Positions 17,068-25,199 of a stretch of 62,928 nucleotides of DNA are shown here, one piece after another (positions within the stretch are counted from its first letter, which is position 1; each line of letters starts with the position of its first letter). Made by a program: the position numbers and the translations under genes. A model generated the notes under the pieces. The model was not told where the DNA came from. It searched no databases and was given only the letters and a program-made list of their open reading frames with translations. This DNA comes from Ruminococcus flavefaciens (lineage in GTDB: Bacteria; Bacillota; Clostridia; Oscillospirales; Ruminococcaceae): the NCBI RefSeq assembly GCF_900108555.1, contig NZ_FNWV01000015.1, positions 1 through 62,928 of the forward strand, in the 5' to 3' direction.

Positions 17068-18425
17068 AAAGCATAAAAAGGACTCAGCGCGTTACAAGTC
17101 TTATTATCCTTCTGTTTATCATAGGTATGGCAATACTTGTTTTAAAAATACTGCACGAGTCATCATTTTACATGATGAATTCAGATCAGCTTCAGCTTGG
17201 CTTTGTATATGACAGAAAGGGCGATGTACTCTATGACGGTACAGGAAAAGGCTCTTATCCTGATAATTATTTCATTGATGTCGGAAATATCATTGGTGAT
17301 GAAAAGGGACAAATGGATAATACTCTTGTTGCCAGAAATCTTGAAAAGCTAAACAACTATAATTTCTCTGACGGATTATTAAAAGACGGCGGAAAAGCTG
17401 CTATATATACAACGCTTGATCATGCTGCAAACCGTGCTGTATTTGATGCATACGGTTATATGAAAGGCTGTGTATCGGCTTATAACTATAAAACAGGTGA
17501 GATGCTCGTTTGTACAAGTCTCCCCTCTCTTGACGTAACAAAAGGATATGATAATATCCAGAGTTTTGAATCGGCTACGCTTCTTTCAAAAAACCTGTAC
17601 GGTACTGTTCCGGGCTCTACTCAGAAGGTCTCTACGATTATTTCCGCACTTGAAATAATGGGAAGCGGACTTCTTTATTCGAAAAGCTACACCTGCAATG
17701 GAAATTACATAAACCAGACAGGCGGACAGATCGACTGCCATAACCCTTACGGTCATGGAACTCAGAATATACAGGAAGCCTTTGAAAACAGCTGTAATCC
17801 GTTTTTTGCCCAGCTTATCGAGGACAGTGACCTGCCATTTGAAAGACTGAAAAAGCAGTATGAAAAGCTCGGATACGTTCTCAATGGTGATAAGCCGAAA
17901 TATCTTGATATAGACGGTATTCAGTGTGAAACAGCTTCTACAACACTTGAAAATCCTCTTGAATTCAAGACTCAATGGGGCTGTATCGGTCAGGGAGACA
18001 CGCTTGTAAGTCCAATTCAGCTTATGATGTGGGAAAGTGCGATCGCAAATGAATCAGGCAAAATGACTATGCCTTATTTTATAGATCATGTAACAAATAC
18101 AAGAGGTGCTGTCAAGGAAAAAGCAAAAACAAAGTACAGTGACAAGATCTTTTCTGAGAGTACTGCATCTGCCACAAAGCAGATAATGCTCACAAACGGT
18201 TCTGACAGGTATTCTTATCTTATATCAGGATATAAAGTCGGTGTAAAGAGCGGTACGGCACAGGTCCAGGAAGGTGCTAAGGAAAATTCACTGCTTGTTG
18301 GCTTTGTAGATGATCCCTCATTCCCTATTGCTTTCTGTATTCTTATTGAAGATAAGGACAGCGGCTGGATAACAACAGAAAATATTGCACAGGTACTGCT
18401 TGATAATTTAAAAAACAATTTCTGA
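17064..18425 (+). CDS. class B penicillin-binding protein (transpeptidase)
   Basis: 453 residues from ATG 17064, which overlaps the ftsW-like stop (ATGA) and follows GGAGGTGG; an ATG at 17049 precedes the ribosome-binding site and is rejected. One N-terminal membrane helix (about 9-30). Transpeptidase motifs are complete: SxxK = STQK (Ser185-Lys188), SxN = SCN (243-245), KSGT (395-398). The protein is short for a class B PBP and resembles the PbpA type paired with RodA. It forms the cross-linking partner of the SEDS polymerase upstream. Confidence 0.93.
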   Translation: MKSIKRTQRVTSLIILLFIIGMAILVLKILHESSFYMMNSDQLQLGFVYDRKGDVLYDGTGKGSYPDNYFIDVGNIIGDEKGQMDNTLVARNLEKLNNYNFSDGLLKDGGKAAIYTTLDHAANRAVFDAYGYMKGCVSAYNYKTGEMLVCTSLPSLDVTKGYDNIQSFESATLLSKNLYGTVPGSTQKVSTIISALEIMGSGLLYSKSYTCNGNYINQTGGQIDCHNPYGHGTQNIQEAFENSCNPFFAQLIEDSDLPFERLKKQYEKLGYVLNGDKPKYLDIDGIQCETASTTLENPLEFKTQWGCIGQGDTLVSPIQLMMWESAIANESGKMTMPYFIDHVTNTRGAVKEKAKTKYSDKIFSESTASATKQIMLTNGSDRYSYLISGYKVGVKSGTAQVQEGAKENSLLVGFVDDPSFPIAFCILIEDKDSGWITTENIAQVLLDNLKNNF

Positions 18426-18487
18426 TGTCATATTAAACAAATAAAAGGATAACCTTTGTGCATTTAAACAAAATTAATAAAATTCTC

Positions 18488-18516
18488 TTGTAACCTCACC
18501 AATATTATGGTATAAT
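18488..18516 (+). promoter_or_regulatory. promoter of hpf
   Basis: TTGTAA (18488-18493), 17 bp, TATAAT (18511-18516), preceded by a near-consensus TGG extended element. Confidence 0.75.
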
Positions 18517-18568
18517 ATAACCATAAACAAATGCTTTGCTTTAGAGCAAGGCGCAAAGGAGGACCAAT

Positions 18569-19096
18569 ATGAAAACAACTATCACAGCTAAAAAAATGCA
18601 GATCCCTACTAATTTTACTGAATATGCTGAGAAAAGGATCGATTCTCGTCTTGGTAAGTTCTTTGGAGATGAAGCTGATGCAAAGATCGTAATTTCTGAG
18701 ATCAAAACTCAGATCATCCTCGAGCTTACTGTTAAATACAACAGTATTATATTCCGTGCAGAGCGTTCTGCTGAAGACAAATATGTGGCTCTTGATGACG
18801 CTATCGACAAGATCATAAGACAGATTCGCAAGAACAAGACAAAAGTTGAGAAGAAACTCAAGGATACAGCTTTCAAGGAAGCATTTGCTTATCCTGTACC
18901 TGAAACAGTTGATTACGAAGTAATCAAGCATAAGAAGTTCAAGATGAGACCTATGGATATTGATGAAGCTATTCTTCAGATGAATATGCTCAGCCATGAG
19001 TTCTTCATGTTCACAAATGCAGATTCAGGACAGATAAACGTTGTATACAAGCGTGATGACGGAAATTACGCTGTTCTCGAGCCTGATATGGAATAA
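18569..19096 (+). CDS. hpf: long-form ribosome hibernation promoting factor
   Basis: 175 residues. The N-terminal domain (1-about 100) has the HPF/YfiA fold, including ALDDAIDKIIRQIRKNK with its basic helix that binds the 30S decoding centre. The C-terminal domain (about 120-175, VIKHKKFKMRPMDIDEAI to NVVYKRDDGNYAVLEP) is the dimerisation domain found in long HPF, which makes 100S ribosomes without RMF. Length matches long HPF. It has its own promoter and terminator, as expected for a stress/stationary-phase regulated gene. Confidence 0.95.
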   Translation: MKTTITAKKMQIPTNFTEYAEKRIDSRLGKFFGDEADAKIVISEIKTQIILELTVKYNSIIFRAERSAEDKYVALDDAIDKIIRQIRKNKTKVEKKLKDTAFKEAFAYPVPETVDYEVIKHKKFKMRPMDIDEAILQMNMLSHEFFMFTNADSGQINVVYKRDDGNYAVLEPDME

Positions 19097-19109
19097 TTTT
19101 AATTTAATG

Positions 19110-19135
19110 TATGCGGGACATATTTGTCCCGCATA
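19110..19135 (+). terminator. terminator of hpf
   Basis: Eleven-bp perfect stem TATGCGGGACA / TGTCCCGCATA with a TATT loop. The tail is only moderately T-rich, so some readthrough into the LUD gene is possible. Confidence 0.75.
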
Positions 19136-19164
19136 CTGATTTTATAATAGTTGGAGTGATAAAA

Positions 19165-19833
19165 ATGGATAATAATAAGAAAACGATAATCGAAAAGCGT
19201 ATCGCAAAAGTCGGCGAAAATCTCAAAAAGAACAATATGGAGTTTTACTACGCTGAGACAAAGGATAAAGTTGCTGATGTAGTAAAGTCACTTATCAAAA
19301 AAGGCGATGTTATTACAAACGGCGGAACAATGACAATGGCTGAATGTAATTTGGCGGAGCTTCTTAGCTCCCCTGATTATAATTACCTTGACAGATCAAA
19401 AATGACTCCGGAAGAAGTTGCTGAGCTTTATATAAAGGCTTTTTCTGCTGATGTATACATTTCAAGCTCAAATGCAATAACTGAGGACGGCTGTCTTTAT
19501 AATGTCGACGGAAACAGCAACCGAATTGCTGCAATTGCTTTTGGACCTAAATCAGTCATAATTATTGCAGGATATAATAAAATAGTAAAGGATCTTAATG
19601 AAGCTGAGATAAGAGTAAAAAGAGAGGCTGCTCCGCCAAACTGTGTACGCCTTAATTGTCCGACATACTGTGCTGAAAAAGGTGAATGTCTATCACTTTC
19701 AAAGGCAGACAGACAGATGACAGACGGCTGCGGCGGTGACGGAAGGATATGCTGTAATTACCTTATTTCCGCACATCAGCGTCATAAGGGGCGAATAAAA
19801 GTAATAATAGTCGGAGAGGAGCTTGGCTACTAA
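19165..19833 (+). CDS. LUD-domain protein (lactate utilization/YkgG-like) with cysteine cluster
   Basis: 222 residues from ATG 19165 (after TTGGAGTGA); an in-frame ATG at 19111 lies in the hpf terminator hairpin. The core VITNGGTMTMAECNL and DVYISSSNAITEDG match the LUD (DUF162) family linked to lactate oxidation and related redox functions. Past about residue 155 there are seven or more cysteines in CPTYC, KGECL, GCGG and ICCNY, which may bind metal. No lctABC-type partners are nearby; the next gene, 3 bp downstream, is a membrane protein. Exact role unknown. Confidence 0.78.
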   Translation: MDNNKKTIIEKRIAKVGENLKKNNMEFYYAETKDKVADVVKSLIKKGDVITNGGTMTMAECNLAELLSSPDYNYLDRSKMTPEEVAELYIKAFSADVYISSSNAITEDGCLYNVDGNSNRIAAIAFGPKSVIIIAGYNKIVKDLNEAEIRVKREAAPPNCVRLNCPTYCAEKGECLSLSKADRQMTDGCGGDGRICCNYLISAHQRHKGRIKVIIVGEELGY

Positions 19834-19836
19834 GAT

Positions 19837-20655
19837 ATGAATGAAACTGCTCTAATGCTATATAAAACGGCGAGTTTCTTTGTAATATATGCTTTCTTTG
19901 GTTGGTGTCTCGAAGTTGTATATCAGGCTGTTGAGCACGGAAAATTCATAAACCGCGGCTTCTTGAATGGTCCATACTGCCCTATTTACGGCTTTGGCGT
20001 AATTATAGTCTATAATGCACTTGAACCACTGAAAGAAAATATACTTATCCTTTATTTCGGAGCAGTTTTTCTTACTACAGCCCTTGAACTTATAACCGGA
20101 TTTCTGCTGGAAAAGATATTTGCTCAGAAATGGTGGGACTACTCGCACGAACATTTTAACTTCAAAGGTTATATCTGCCTAAAATTCTCTTTACTATGGG
20201 GAGTTGCCTGTCTTATAACTGTCAGGATCATTCAGCCTATGGTAAATAAGTTCGTTGATAAACTTCCGCATTTCATTGGCGTTCCTGTTCTTATTGTATT
20301 TTTCATAGGCTTTACAAGCGATCTGATAATAACAGTTCTTGCTATTATCCATATCAAGAAGAAGCTGAAACTGCTTGACGGTATTTCTGATGAAATGAGA
20401 AAAATATCCGACAAAACAGGCGAAAGGATTTTTGATAGTGTAGAATATGTAATGGAAATGAAGAATTCATTAGACGAAAAGACTTCTGAACAGCGTAAAA
20501 AGCTAAATGAGCTCGCTCAAAAGTATGCAAAACTGCGCGAAGAAAAGAGTTTCACCATATCACGTCTGTCCAAAGCCTTTCCTAAATTGACTATCTATCA
20601 GCCTAAACGTTTTAAAGAACAGCTGAACGAATTAAGGAACAATTTAAGGAAATAG
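19837..20655 (+). CDS. putative ABC-transporter type IV (CmpB-like, PF06541-type) membrane protein
   Basis: 272 residues. The N-terminal signature FFGWCLEVVYQA, then INRGFLNGPYCPIYGFG, is typical of the CmpB-like 'ABC-transporter type IV' family, whose members are widespread in Firmicutes and poorly characterised. About five membrane helices span residues 8-165; the remainder is a charged, coiled-coil-like cytoplasmic tail. It begins 3 bp after the LUD gene and is co-transcribed with it. No ATPase is nearby, so the transporter label should be taken as a family name only. Confidence 0.78.
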   Translation: MNETALMLYKTASFFVIYAFFGWCLEVVYQAVEHGKFINRGFLNGPYCPIYGFGVIIVYNALEPLKENILILYFGAVFLTTALELITGFLLEKIFAQKWWDYSHEHFNFKGYICLKFSLLWGVACLITVRIIQPMVNKFVDKLPHFIGVPVLIVFFIGFTSDLIITVLAIIHIKKKLKLLDGISDEMRKISDKTGERIFDSVEYVMEMKNSLDEKTSEQRKKLNELAQKYAKLREEKSFTISRLSKAFPKLTIYQPKRFKEQLNELRNNLRK

Positions 20656-20671
20656 CGTATTTCAAAGCATA

Positions 20672-20704
20672 AAAATACCGTACAGTTTATCTGTACGGTA
20701 TTTT
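20672..20704. terminator. bidirectional terminator
   Basis: Fourteen-bp perfect arms AAAATACCGTACAG / CTGTACGGTATTTT around TTTAT, between two convergent genes. Confidence 0.9.
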
Positions 20705-20708
20705 ACTT

Positions 20709-22133
20709 TTATTCATCTTTGTTCTGAGGCGGACGTCTGCGCTTCTTCTTGTCATTCATCTTTGGAACGGCATATATTGGCTTCATAGGTTTTGCCTTGC
20801 TCTTAAATACTATATAGGAGTAAATACATATCAGAATATATATTGCACAAAGCAAAAATGATACCAGAAGAGCCTTATTGAACCACGTTGACTTACGGAA
20901 CATTTTTGCTGCATAGATATTATACTTTGAAGTTGAACGTTCAACATTGTTTACAGCTACGATCTCAACCGTTCCAAGTTCTTCGCCTGAGTATTCGAGT
21001 GTAACTTTTCCAAGCGGTTCGCCTTTGGCAACAGGTGCTTTAAGTGTATTTTTGTACCATACTACTTTATCACGGCTTATAGTAGAAATATCAATATCAT
21101 CATACCATAAAAGCGTAAATTCTTCCTTTGGTCGGGCAAGAACATAATCATTTCCCTCTGCAAGTTCTACAGGAAGCTCACCTACTTCCGCTGTATCAGC
21201 GAGTATTACCTGATATGAAAAATGATTGAAAGCCCAGTTGAAAAGTGACTTTGCATCAGTGATATGATAAAAAGTCGTTTCACCGTCAGCATCATTCAAA
21301 GGCGATTTCATAAGCACTGCAAGGTACTTATTTCCGTCACGGCTTGCCATAGTTACGATATTTCTTCCTGCAAGTTCGAGATTGGCGGTCTTTATTCCTT
21401 TAGCTCCGTTATAAGTATAGTCACCGTCAGGTTCCATCATGATATTTGAATGTGTCCACACCCATTCGGTAGCCTGATTTGGATGACTTTTAAGATTAGG
21501 AACTGACGGCGTGTATGAATACGTCGTGGAAATATTTTCAAAATACGGTACGGACAGTGCGTACATGGAAAGTGTAGCCATATCGTTGGCAGTTGTATAC
21601 TGATTGGGATCATACATTCCTGTAGCATTTGTGAAGTGAGTATCGTTAAGACCGAGTTCAGCTGCCTTCTCGTTCATCATATCCACAAATTTAGCTGTAC
21701 TGCCGTCCCCTACTTTATACGCAATAGTCTCAGCTGCTTCAACGGAAGAAGTAAGCATCATAGCATAAAGCAGGTCTGTCATAGTAAGGACATCTCCGTC
21801 AAGTATCTCAGCAAATCGGAGATCATCAGGATATTCTATATTATAGAGATAATCAAACACCGACTCATCTATTGTTATCTCTTTGGAGAGATCGGGAAAA
21901 TTCTCAATACAGACAACAGCTGTCATTATATTGACAAGAGGTCCAGGCATCTGTTTTCTGTCAGCATTTTTCTGATGAATTATTGTTTTAGTGTCAAGAT
22001 TTACAAGCACAGCCGATTCGCTCATAATGCTCATATTGGACTTGAGCGGGAAATTCACTGCCTCAGCTTTTGCTGTACACAAAAACGGTAAAACAATTAT
22101 CATTGCAGAAAGTACACAAAATAATCTTTTCAT
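20709..22133 (-). CDS. S11 D-Ala-D-Ala carboxypeptidase homologue with degraded active site
   Basis: 474 residues: signal peptide (1-about 25), S11 (PBP5/DacF-like) fold, the usual C-terminal beta domain, one membrane helix (about 424-446) and a basic tail. The overall match to DacF is clear (SAVLVNLDTKTIIHQKNAD, FTNATGMYDPNQYTTA). All three catalytic motifs are lost: SxxK is PLVN (Pro65, Asn68), SxN is SSV (129-131) and KTG is KTA (248-250). It is therefore most likely a non-catalytic peptidoglycan-binding or regulatory protein. The frame is intact and has a good AAGGAG site, arguing against a simple pseudogene. C-terminal helix anchoring replaces the usual amphipathic helix. Confidence 0.88.
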   Translation of the reverse strand: MKRLFCVLSAMIIVLPFLCTAKAEAVNFPLKSNMSIMSESAVLVNLDTKTIIHQKNADRKQMPGPLVNIMTAVVCIENFPDLSKEITIDESVFDYLYNIEYPDDLRFAEILDGDVLTMTDLLYAMMLTSSVEAAETIAYKVGDGSTAKFVDMMNEKAAELGLNDTHFTNATGMYDPNQYTTANDMATLSMYALSVPYFENISTTYSYTPSVPNLKSHPNQATEWVWTHSNIMMEPDGDYTYNGAKGIKTANLELAGRNIVTMASRDGNKYLAVLMKSPLNDADGETTFYHITDAKSLFNWAFNHFSYQVILADTAEVGELPVELAEGNDYVLARPKEEFTLLWYDDIDISTISRDKVVWYKNTLKAPVAKGEPLGKVTLEYSGEELGTVEIVAVNNVERSTSKYNIYAAKMFRKSTWFNKALLVSFLLCAIYILICIYSYIVFKSKAKPMKPIYAVPKMNDKKKRRRPPQNKDE

Positions 22134-22272
22134 ATATTCTCCTTTATTTAAAGCGCGAAATGCACCATAATGTCTTTTAGAAACTCCGCATTATATTATA
22201 CCAGATATTTTTGCATTTTAAAAGAGTTTTCAGAAAAATTTTTTTAAATTTCAGAAAATTTTTTCTATGGTC

Positions 22273-22301
22273 TTTACCTTTTCATTAAAATGTGATACAA
22301 T
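22273..22301 (+). promoter_or_regulatory. promoter of the phosphoesterase gene
   Basis: TTTACC (22273-22278), 17 bp, TACAAT (22296-22301). Matches are partial. Confidence 0.5.
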
Positions 22302-22378
22302 AGTAATATACAAAACGAAAGCAGCATAGAAAAAAACAAGCTGCTATAAAATTGAACAGAAGAACGGAGGTTTTTAAT

Positions 22379-23041
22379 GTGATCTACGTTACAGGAGACA
22401 CCCACGGAGATATTACTCGCTTTAAAAGCCCTGAAATGAAAAAGGTAGGGCGAGGAGATACTCTTATAATTGCCGGAGATTTCGGTTTTTTATGGGATAA
22501 TTCCAAGCAGGAGGCTGCTGCACTGAAAAAGCTGGCTGATAAGAATTTTACAATTGCTTTTCTTGACGGCTGCCATGAAAATTTTGATATGCTTGAGAAA
22601 TATCCTATTGAAGAGTGGAAAGGCGGAAAAGTACATATCATCGCGCCTAATATTATCCACCTTTTACGCGGACAGGTCTACACTATCGAGAAAAGTAGAA
22701 TATTCACATTTGGCGGCGGGCATAGTCAGGATATCGAATTCAGACGTGATAATGACTGGTGGGAGCGTGAACAGCCTTCACATGAGGAAATAAAAGAGGG
22801 CATCGCTCATTTACGTGAAAACAACTACAAATTTGACTATATCATCACTCATGAACCGCCTGCATCTTTAAAGGAATGCCTTGGAGTTGACGTTCTCGAA
22901 CGTCTTGAAGTCCATGCATTTTTTGAGGATATTATCAAGACCTGCAAATACAGGGAATGGTTTTTCGGTAAATGCCACATTGATAAGCATATCCCCATAA
23001 AATTCCATGCTGTGTTTAATAGCGTGATCCCACTGAAATAA
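22379..23041 (+). CDS. calcineurin-like metallophosphoesterase
   Basis: 220 residues from GTG 22379, placed 7 bp after ACGGAGG; an in-frame TTG at 22352 would include that site. Metal-ligand motifs are in order: GDTHGD (about 6-11), GDFGFLWD, DGCHENFD (GNHD-type box), TFGGGHS and THEPP. This is the pattern of metallophosphoesterases of the MPP superfamily. Substrates range from nucleotides to proteins and cannot be assigned. It is 56 bp upstream of tspO and may be co-transcribed. Confidence 0.88.
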   Translation: MIYVTGDTHGDITRFKSPEMKKVGRGDTLIIAGDFGFLWDNSKQEAAALKKLADKNFTIAFLDGCHENFDMLEKYPIEEWKGGKVHIIAPNIIHLLRGQVYTIEKSRIFTFGGGHSQDIEFRRDNDWWEREQPSHEEIKEGIAHLRENNYKFDYIITHEPPASLKECLGVDVLERLEVHAFFEDIIKTCKYREWFFGKCHIDKHIPIKFHAVFNSVIPLK

Positions 23042-23097
23042 GTATAATATGAGCAGATCCGACATAGTATATACTATCAAACAAAAGAGGTATAGCT

Positions 23098-23571
23098 ATG
23101 AAAAAAATCAAAATTACGGATCTGCTTATCTTTATTGTGACAGCAGAACTTGTCGGAGCATTGTCTGCTCTTCTGTCAGGAGATTATAAATCATTCTACT
23201 CAGAATATATACGTCCCCCACTTATGCCGCCTGCATGGCTTTTTCCTGTAGTTTGGGCTGTTCTATACGCGCTTATGGGAATATCAGCATATATTATATG
23301 GAACTCTAATGGCAGCGAGATAAGAAAAGCAACCGCATTAAAGCTTTATTTCCTACAGCTTGCAGTCAATTTCTCATGGAGCATAATTTTCTTCCGTTTC
23401 AGATTACTTGAGACTGCTGCAATCATAGCGGTTCTGCTGCTTGTTCTTGTTGTATTAATGGTTATTTCATTCAAAAGAATAAAAAATGCTGCGGCATGGC
23501 TGAATGTTCCGTATATCATATGGCTTATTTTTGCCTCGTATCTTGCTGTCAGCGTTTATATCCTCAACTGA
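23098..23571 (+). CDS. tspO: TspO/MBR-family membrane protein
   Basis: 157 residues, five membrane helices. The Trp/Pro-rich signature RPPLMPPAWLFPVVWAVLY and LQLAVNFSWSIIFF in helices two and three are diagnostic for TspO (tryptophan-rich sensory protein). TspO proteins bind porphyrins and other hydrophobic ligands and are linked to stress responses. AGAGG lies before ATG 23098. Confidence 0.92.
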   Translation: MKKIKITDLLIFIVTAELVGALSALLSGDYKSFYSEYIRPPLMPPAWLFPVVWAVLYALMGISAYIIWNSNGSEIRKATALKLYFLQLAVNFSWSIIFFRFRLLETAAIIAVLLLVLVVLMVISFKRIKNAAAWLNVPYIIWLIFASYLAVSVYILN

Positions 23572-23606
23572 CATTATATGTAAAAATTACTTCCATTGTT
23601 TTAATA

Positions 23607-23635
23607 TTGATTTAACTATCGCCCTCTGGTATAAT
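23607..23635 (+). promoter_or_regulatory. strong promoter of the Cys-rich micropeptide gene
   Basis: TTGATT (23607-23612), 17 bp, TATAAT (23630-23635) with an extended -10 TG one base upstream. The predicted transcript begins near 23642 with a TCCC-GAAA-GGGA tetraloop hairpin. Confidence 0.8.
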
Positions 23636-23678
23636 TAAATTATCCCGAAAGGGACAATATCTACAGGAGGGAAACACT

Positions 23679-23738
23679 ATGTGCTGCAACAATATCTGGA
23701 AGATGCTCTGCGAGTTATTCGGCATCTGCTGCAAATAA
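23679..23738 (+). CDS. 19-residue cysteine-rich micropeptide
   Basis: The reading frame encodes MCCNNIWKMLCELFGICCK. Five of 19 residues are cysteine, at 2-3, 11 and 17-18, and the rest is amphipathic. Everything around it argues for a real gene: a good extended -10 promoter, a tetraloop hairpin at the predicted 5' end, AGGAGGG (23666-23672) 6 nt before the ATG, and a 14-bp intrinsic terminator 2 nt after the stop. The whole transcript would be about 135 nt. I do not recognise the peptide. It could be a small metal- or membrane-binding protein, a secreted toxin or signal without leader, or a small RNA that happens to carry an ORF. Confidence 0.7.
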   Translation: MCCNNIWKMLCELFGICCK

Positions 23739-23740
23739 GC

Positions 23741-23778
23741 AAAAAACTGCACGGTCCTAAATTGCCGTGCAGTTTTTT
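23741..23778. terminator. bidirectional terminator (micropeptide / thiamine operon)
   Basis: Fourteen-bp perfect arms AAAAAACTGCACGG / CCGTGCAGTTTTTT with a 10-nt loop. It serves the micropeptide gene on the plus strand and tatD on the minus strand. Confidence 0.92.
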
Positions 23779-24547
23779 ATATACCGAAAAATCTTTTTGT
23801 ATTTTCTTTCAGCGCGGAAGTAAGTTCTTTCTCGCTGACACGCATATTACGGGCAAGCTCAGCCACTACATATTTTATGTTCTGAGGTACATTTGTGCGA
23901 TCAAGTCCCTTGATATTTCGTGGAGTAAGATACGGAGCGTCTGTCTCCGCCATTATCTTGTCAAGAGGAATGAGCTTTACAGCCTCACGAAGCGAACCAC
24001 CTCGTCTTTCATCGCATATCCAGCCGGTAATACCAATATAAAAACCCATATCAAGATATCTTTTCAGTGTATCCTTATCACCTGTAAAACAGTGAACTAC
24101 TGATCGTTTACAGATATCACCATGCTTTTTGAAACGCTGTATAAAGTCGTCTGCTGCTTCTCTTTCATGTAAAAAGAGTGGTTTATCGAGTTCTTCCGCA
24201 ATTTTAATATGATGTTCAAAGCATCGTATCTGGTTTTCACGAGTTGAGAACATACGGTCAAAATCAAGTCCGCACTCCCCTACTGCAACTATTTTATCAT
24301 TGCTTGATACAATTTCACGAATGCGCTGAAAATCCTCGACTTTAGCACTGTCAGCACTGTGTGGGTGAATACCGCAAGTACCATAACATTCATGCGCCTT
24401 TACAAACTTATTTACAGATTCACTGCTTTTCATATCCGAACCTGTAAGTATACAACCAACTTGTTCAGCGGCCGCATCATTTATAATTTTCTCAGGCTCT
24501 CTGAACTGCTTGCAGAACAGGTTAAGCCCAATATCGTAGTATTTCAT
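23777..24547 (-). CDS. tatD: TatD-family metal-dependent nuclease
   Basis: 256 residues. The start MKYYDIGLNLFCKQF carries DIGLNL in place of the HxH of other TatD-like proteins, as in E. coli TatD itself. Other metal-site motifs are present: GIHPHSA, AVGECGLDFDR, LFLHERE, VVHCFTG and MAETDAPYLTP. TatD proteins are 3'-5' exonucleases or related hydrolases. It is the last gene of the thiamine operon, 12 bp after thiE, and probably rides along without a metabolic link. Confidence 0.9.
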   Translation of the reverse strand: MKYYDIGLNLFCKQFREPEKIINDAAAEQVGCILTGSDMKSSESVNKFVKAHECYGTCGIHPHSADSAKVEDFQRIREIVSSNDKIVAVGECGLDFDRMFSTRENQIRCFEHHIKIAEELDKPLFLHEREAADDFIQRFKKHGDICKRSVVHCFTGDKDTLKRYLDMGFYIGITGWICDERRGGSLREAVKLIPLDKIMAETDAPYLTPRNIKGLDRTNVPQNIKYVVAELARNMRVSEKELTSALKENTKRFFGI

Positions 24548-24559
24548 ACTGTTTCCTCA

Positions 24560-25195
24560 TTAAAAAGTATTGCGGACAACCTCACAAAGCTGCTTAGCTG
24601 CCGCTTTTATGTCATCTGCACCAAATACAGCCGAAACAACTGCTATACCGCTGTGCCCGCAGCCTTTTATTTCGTATACATTTTCAGCTGTAATACCTCC
24701 GATAGCAACCGCAGGTATGCTGACACAGCTGCATATCTCTCTGAGTTGCTGTGGAGTTATCCTTATGGCGTTTGTTTTTGTGGGTGAAGGAAAAACTGCT
24801 CCAACTCCGAGATAATCAGCTCCCGAACTCTCGGCAAGCTTTGCCTGTTCAACTGTCTTTGCGGTTGCACCTATAATGAACTTCTCCCCTGCTATCCTGC
24901 GAATTTCAGCAACAGGAGCGTCTTCAATGCCAACATGAACGCCGTCAGCACCGCTTTTCAAAGCTGCTTCATAATCATCATTGATTATAAGCGGAACATT
25001 GTACTTATGGCATATTTTAAGCAGTTTTTTTGCTTCTTCAATTACTTCGTCCTCAGAAACATTCTTTTCTCTGAGCTGTACACAAGTAACACCGCCAAGT
25101 ATAGCCTGTTCGACTGCTTCTTCAAGGCTTTTTCCTTTAAGGCAGCCTCTGTCAGTAACAGCATAAAGCAGAAGCTGGCTTTTATCTATATTCAT
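24560..25195 (-). CDS. thiE: thiamine-phosphate synthase
   Basis: 211 residues from ATG 25195 (after AAAAGAAGTGA); a longer in-frame start would overlap the upstream gene. TIM-barrel with ThiE motifs: LYAVTDR, VQLREK, LIINDDYEAALKSGADGVHVG, IGATAKT, YLGVGAVFPSPTK and AVAIGGITAENV. It joins HMP-pyrophosphate and thiazole phosphate to make thiamine phosphate. It lies 4 bp after a second ThiE/TenI-type gene in the riboswitch-controlled operon. Confidence 0.94.
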   Translation of the reverse strand: MNIDKSQLLLYAVTDRGCLKGKSLEEAVEQAILGGVTCVQLREKNVSEDEVIEEAKKLLKICHKYNVPLIINDDYEAALKSGADGVHVGIEDAPVAEIRRIAGEKFIIGATAKTVEQAKLAESSGADYLGVGAVFPSPTKTNAIRITPQQLREICSCVSIPAVAIGGITAENVYEIKGCGHSGIAVVSAVFGADDIKAAAKQLCEVVRNTF

Positions 25196-25199
25196 ATTA

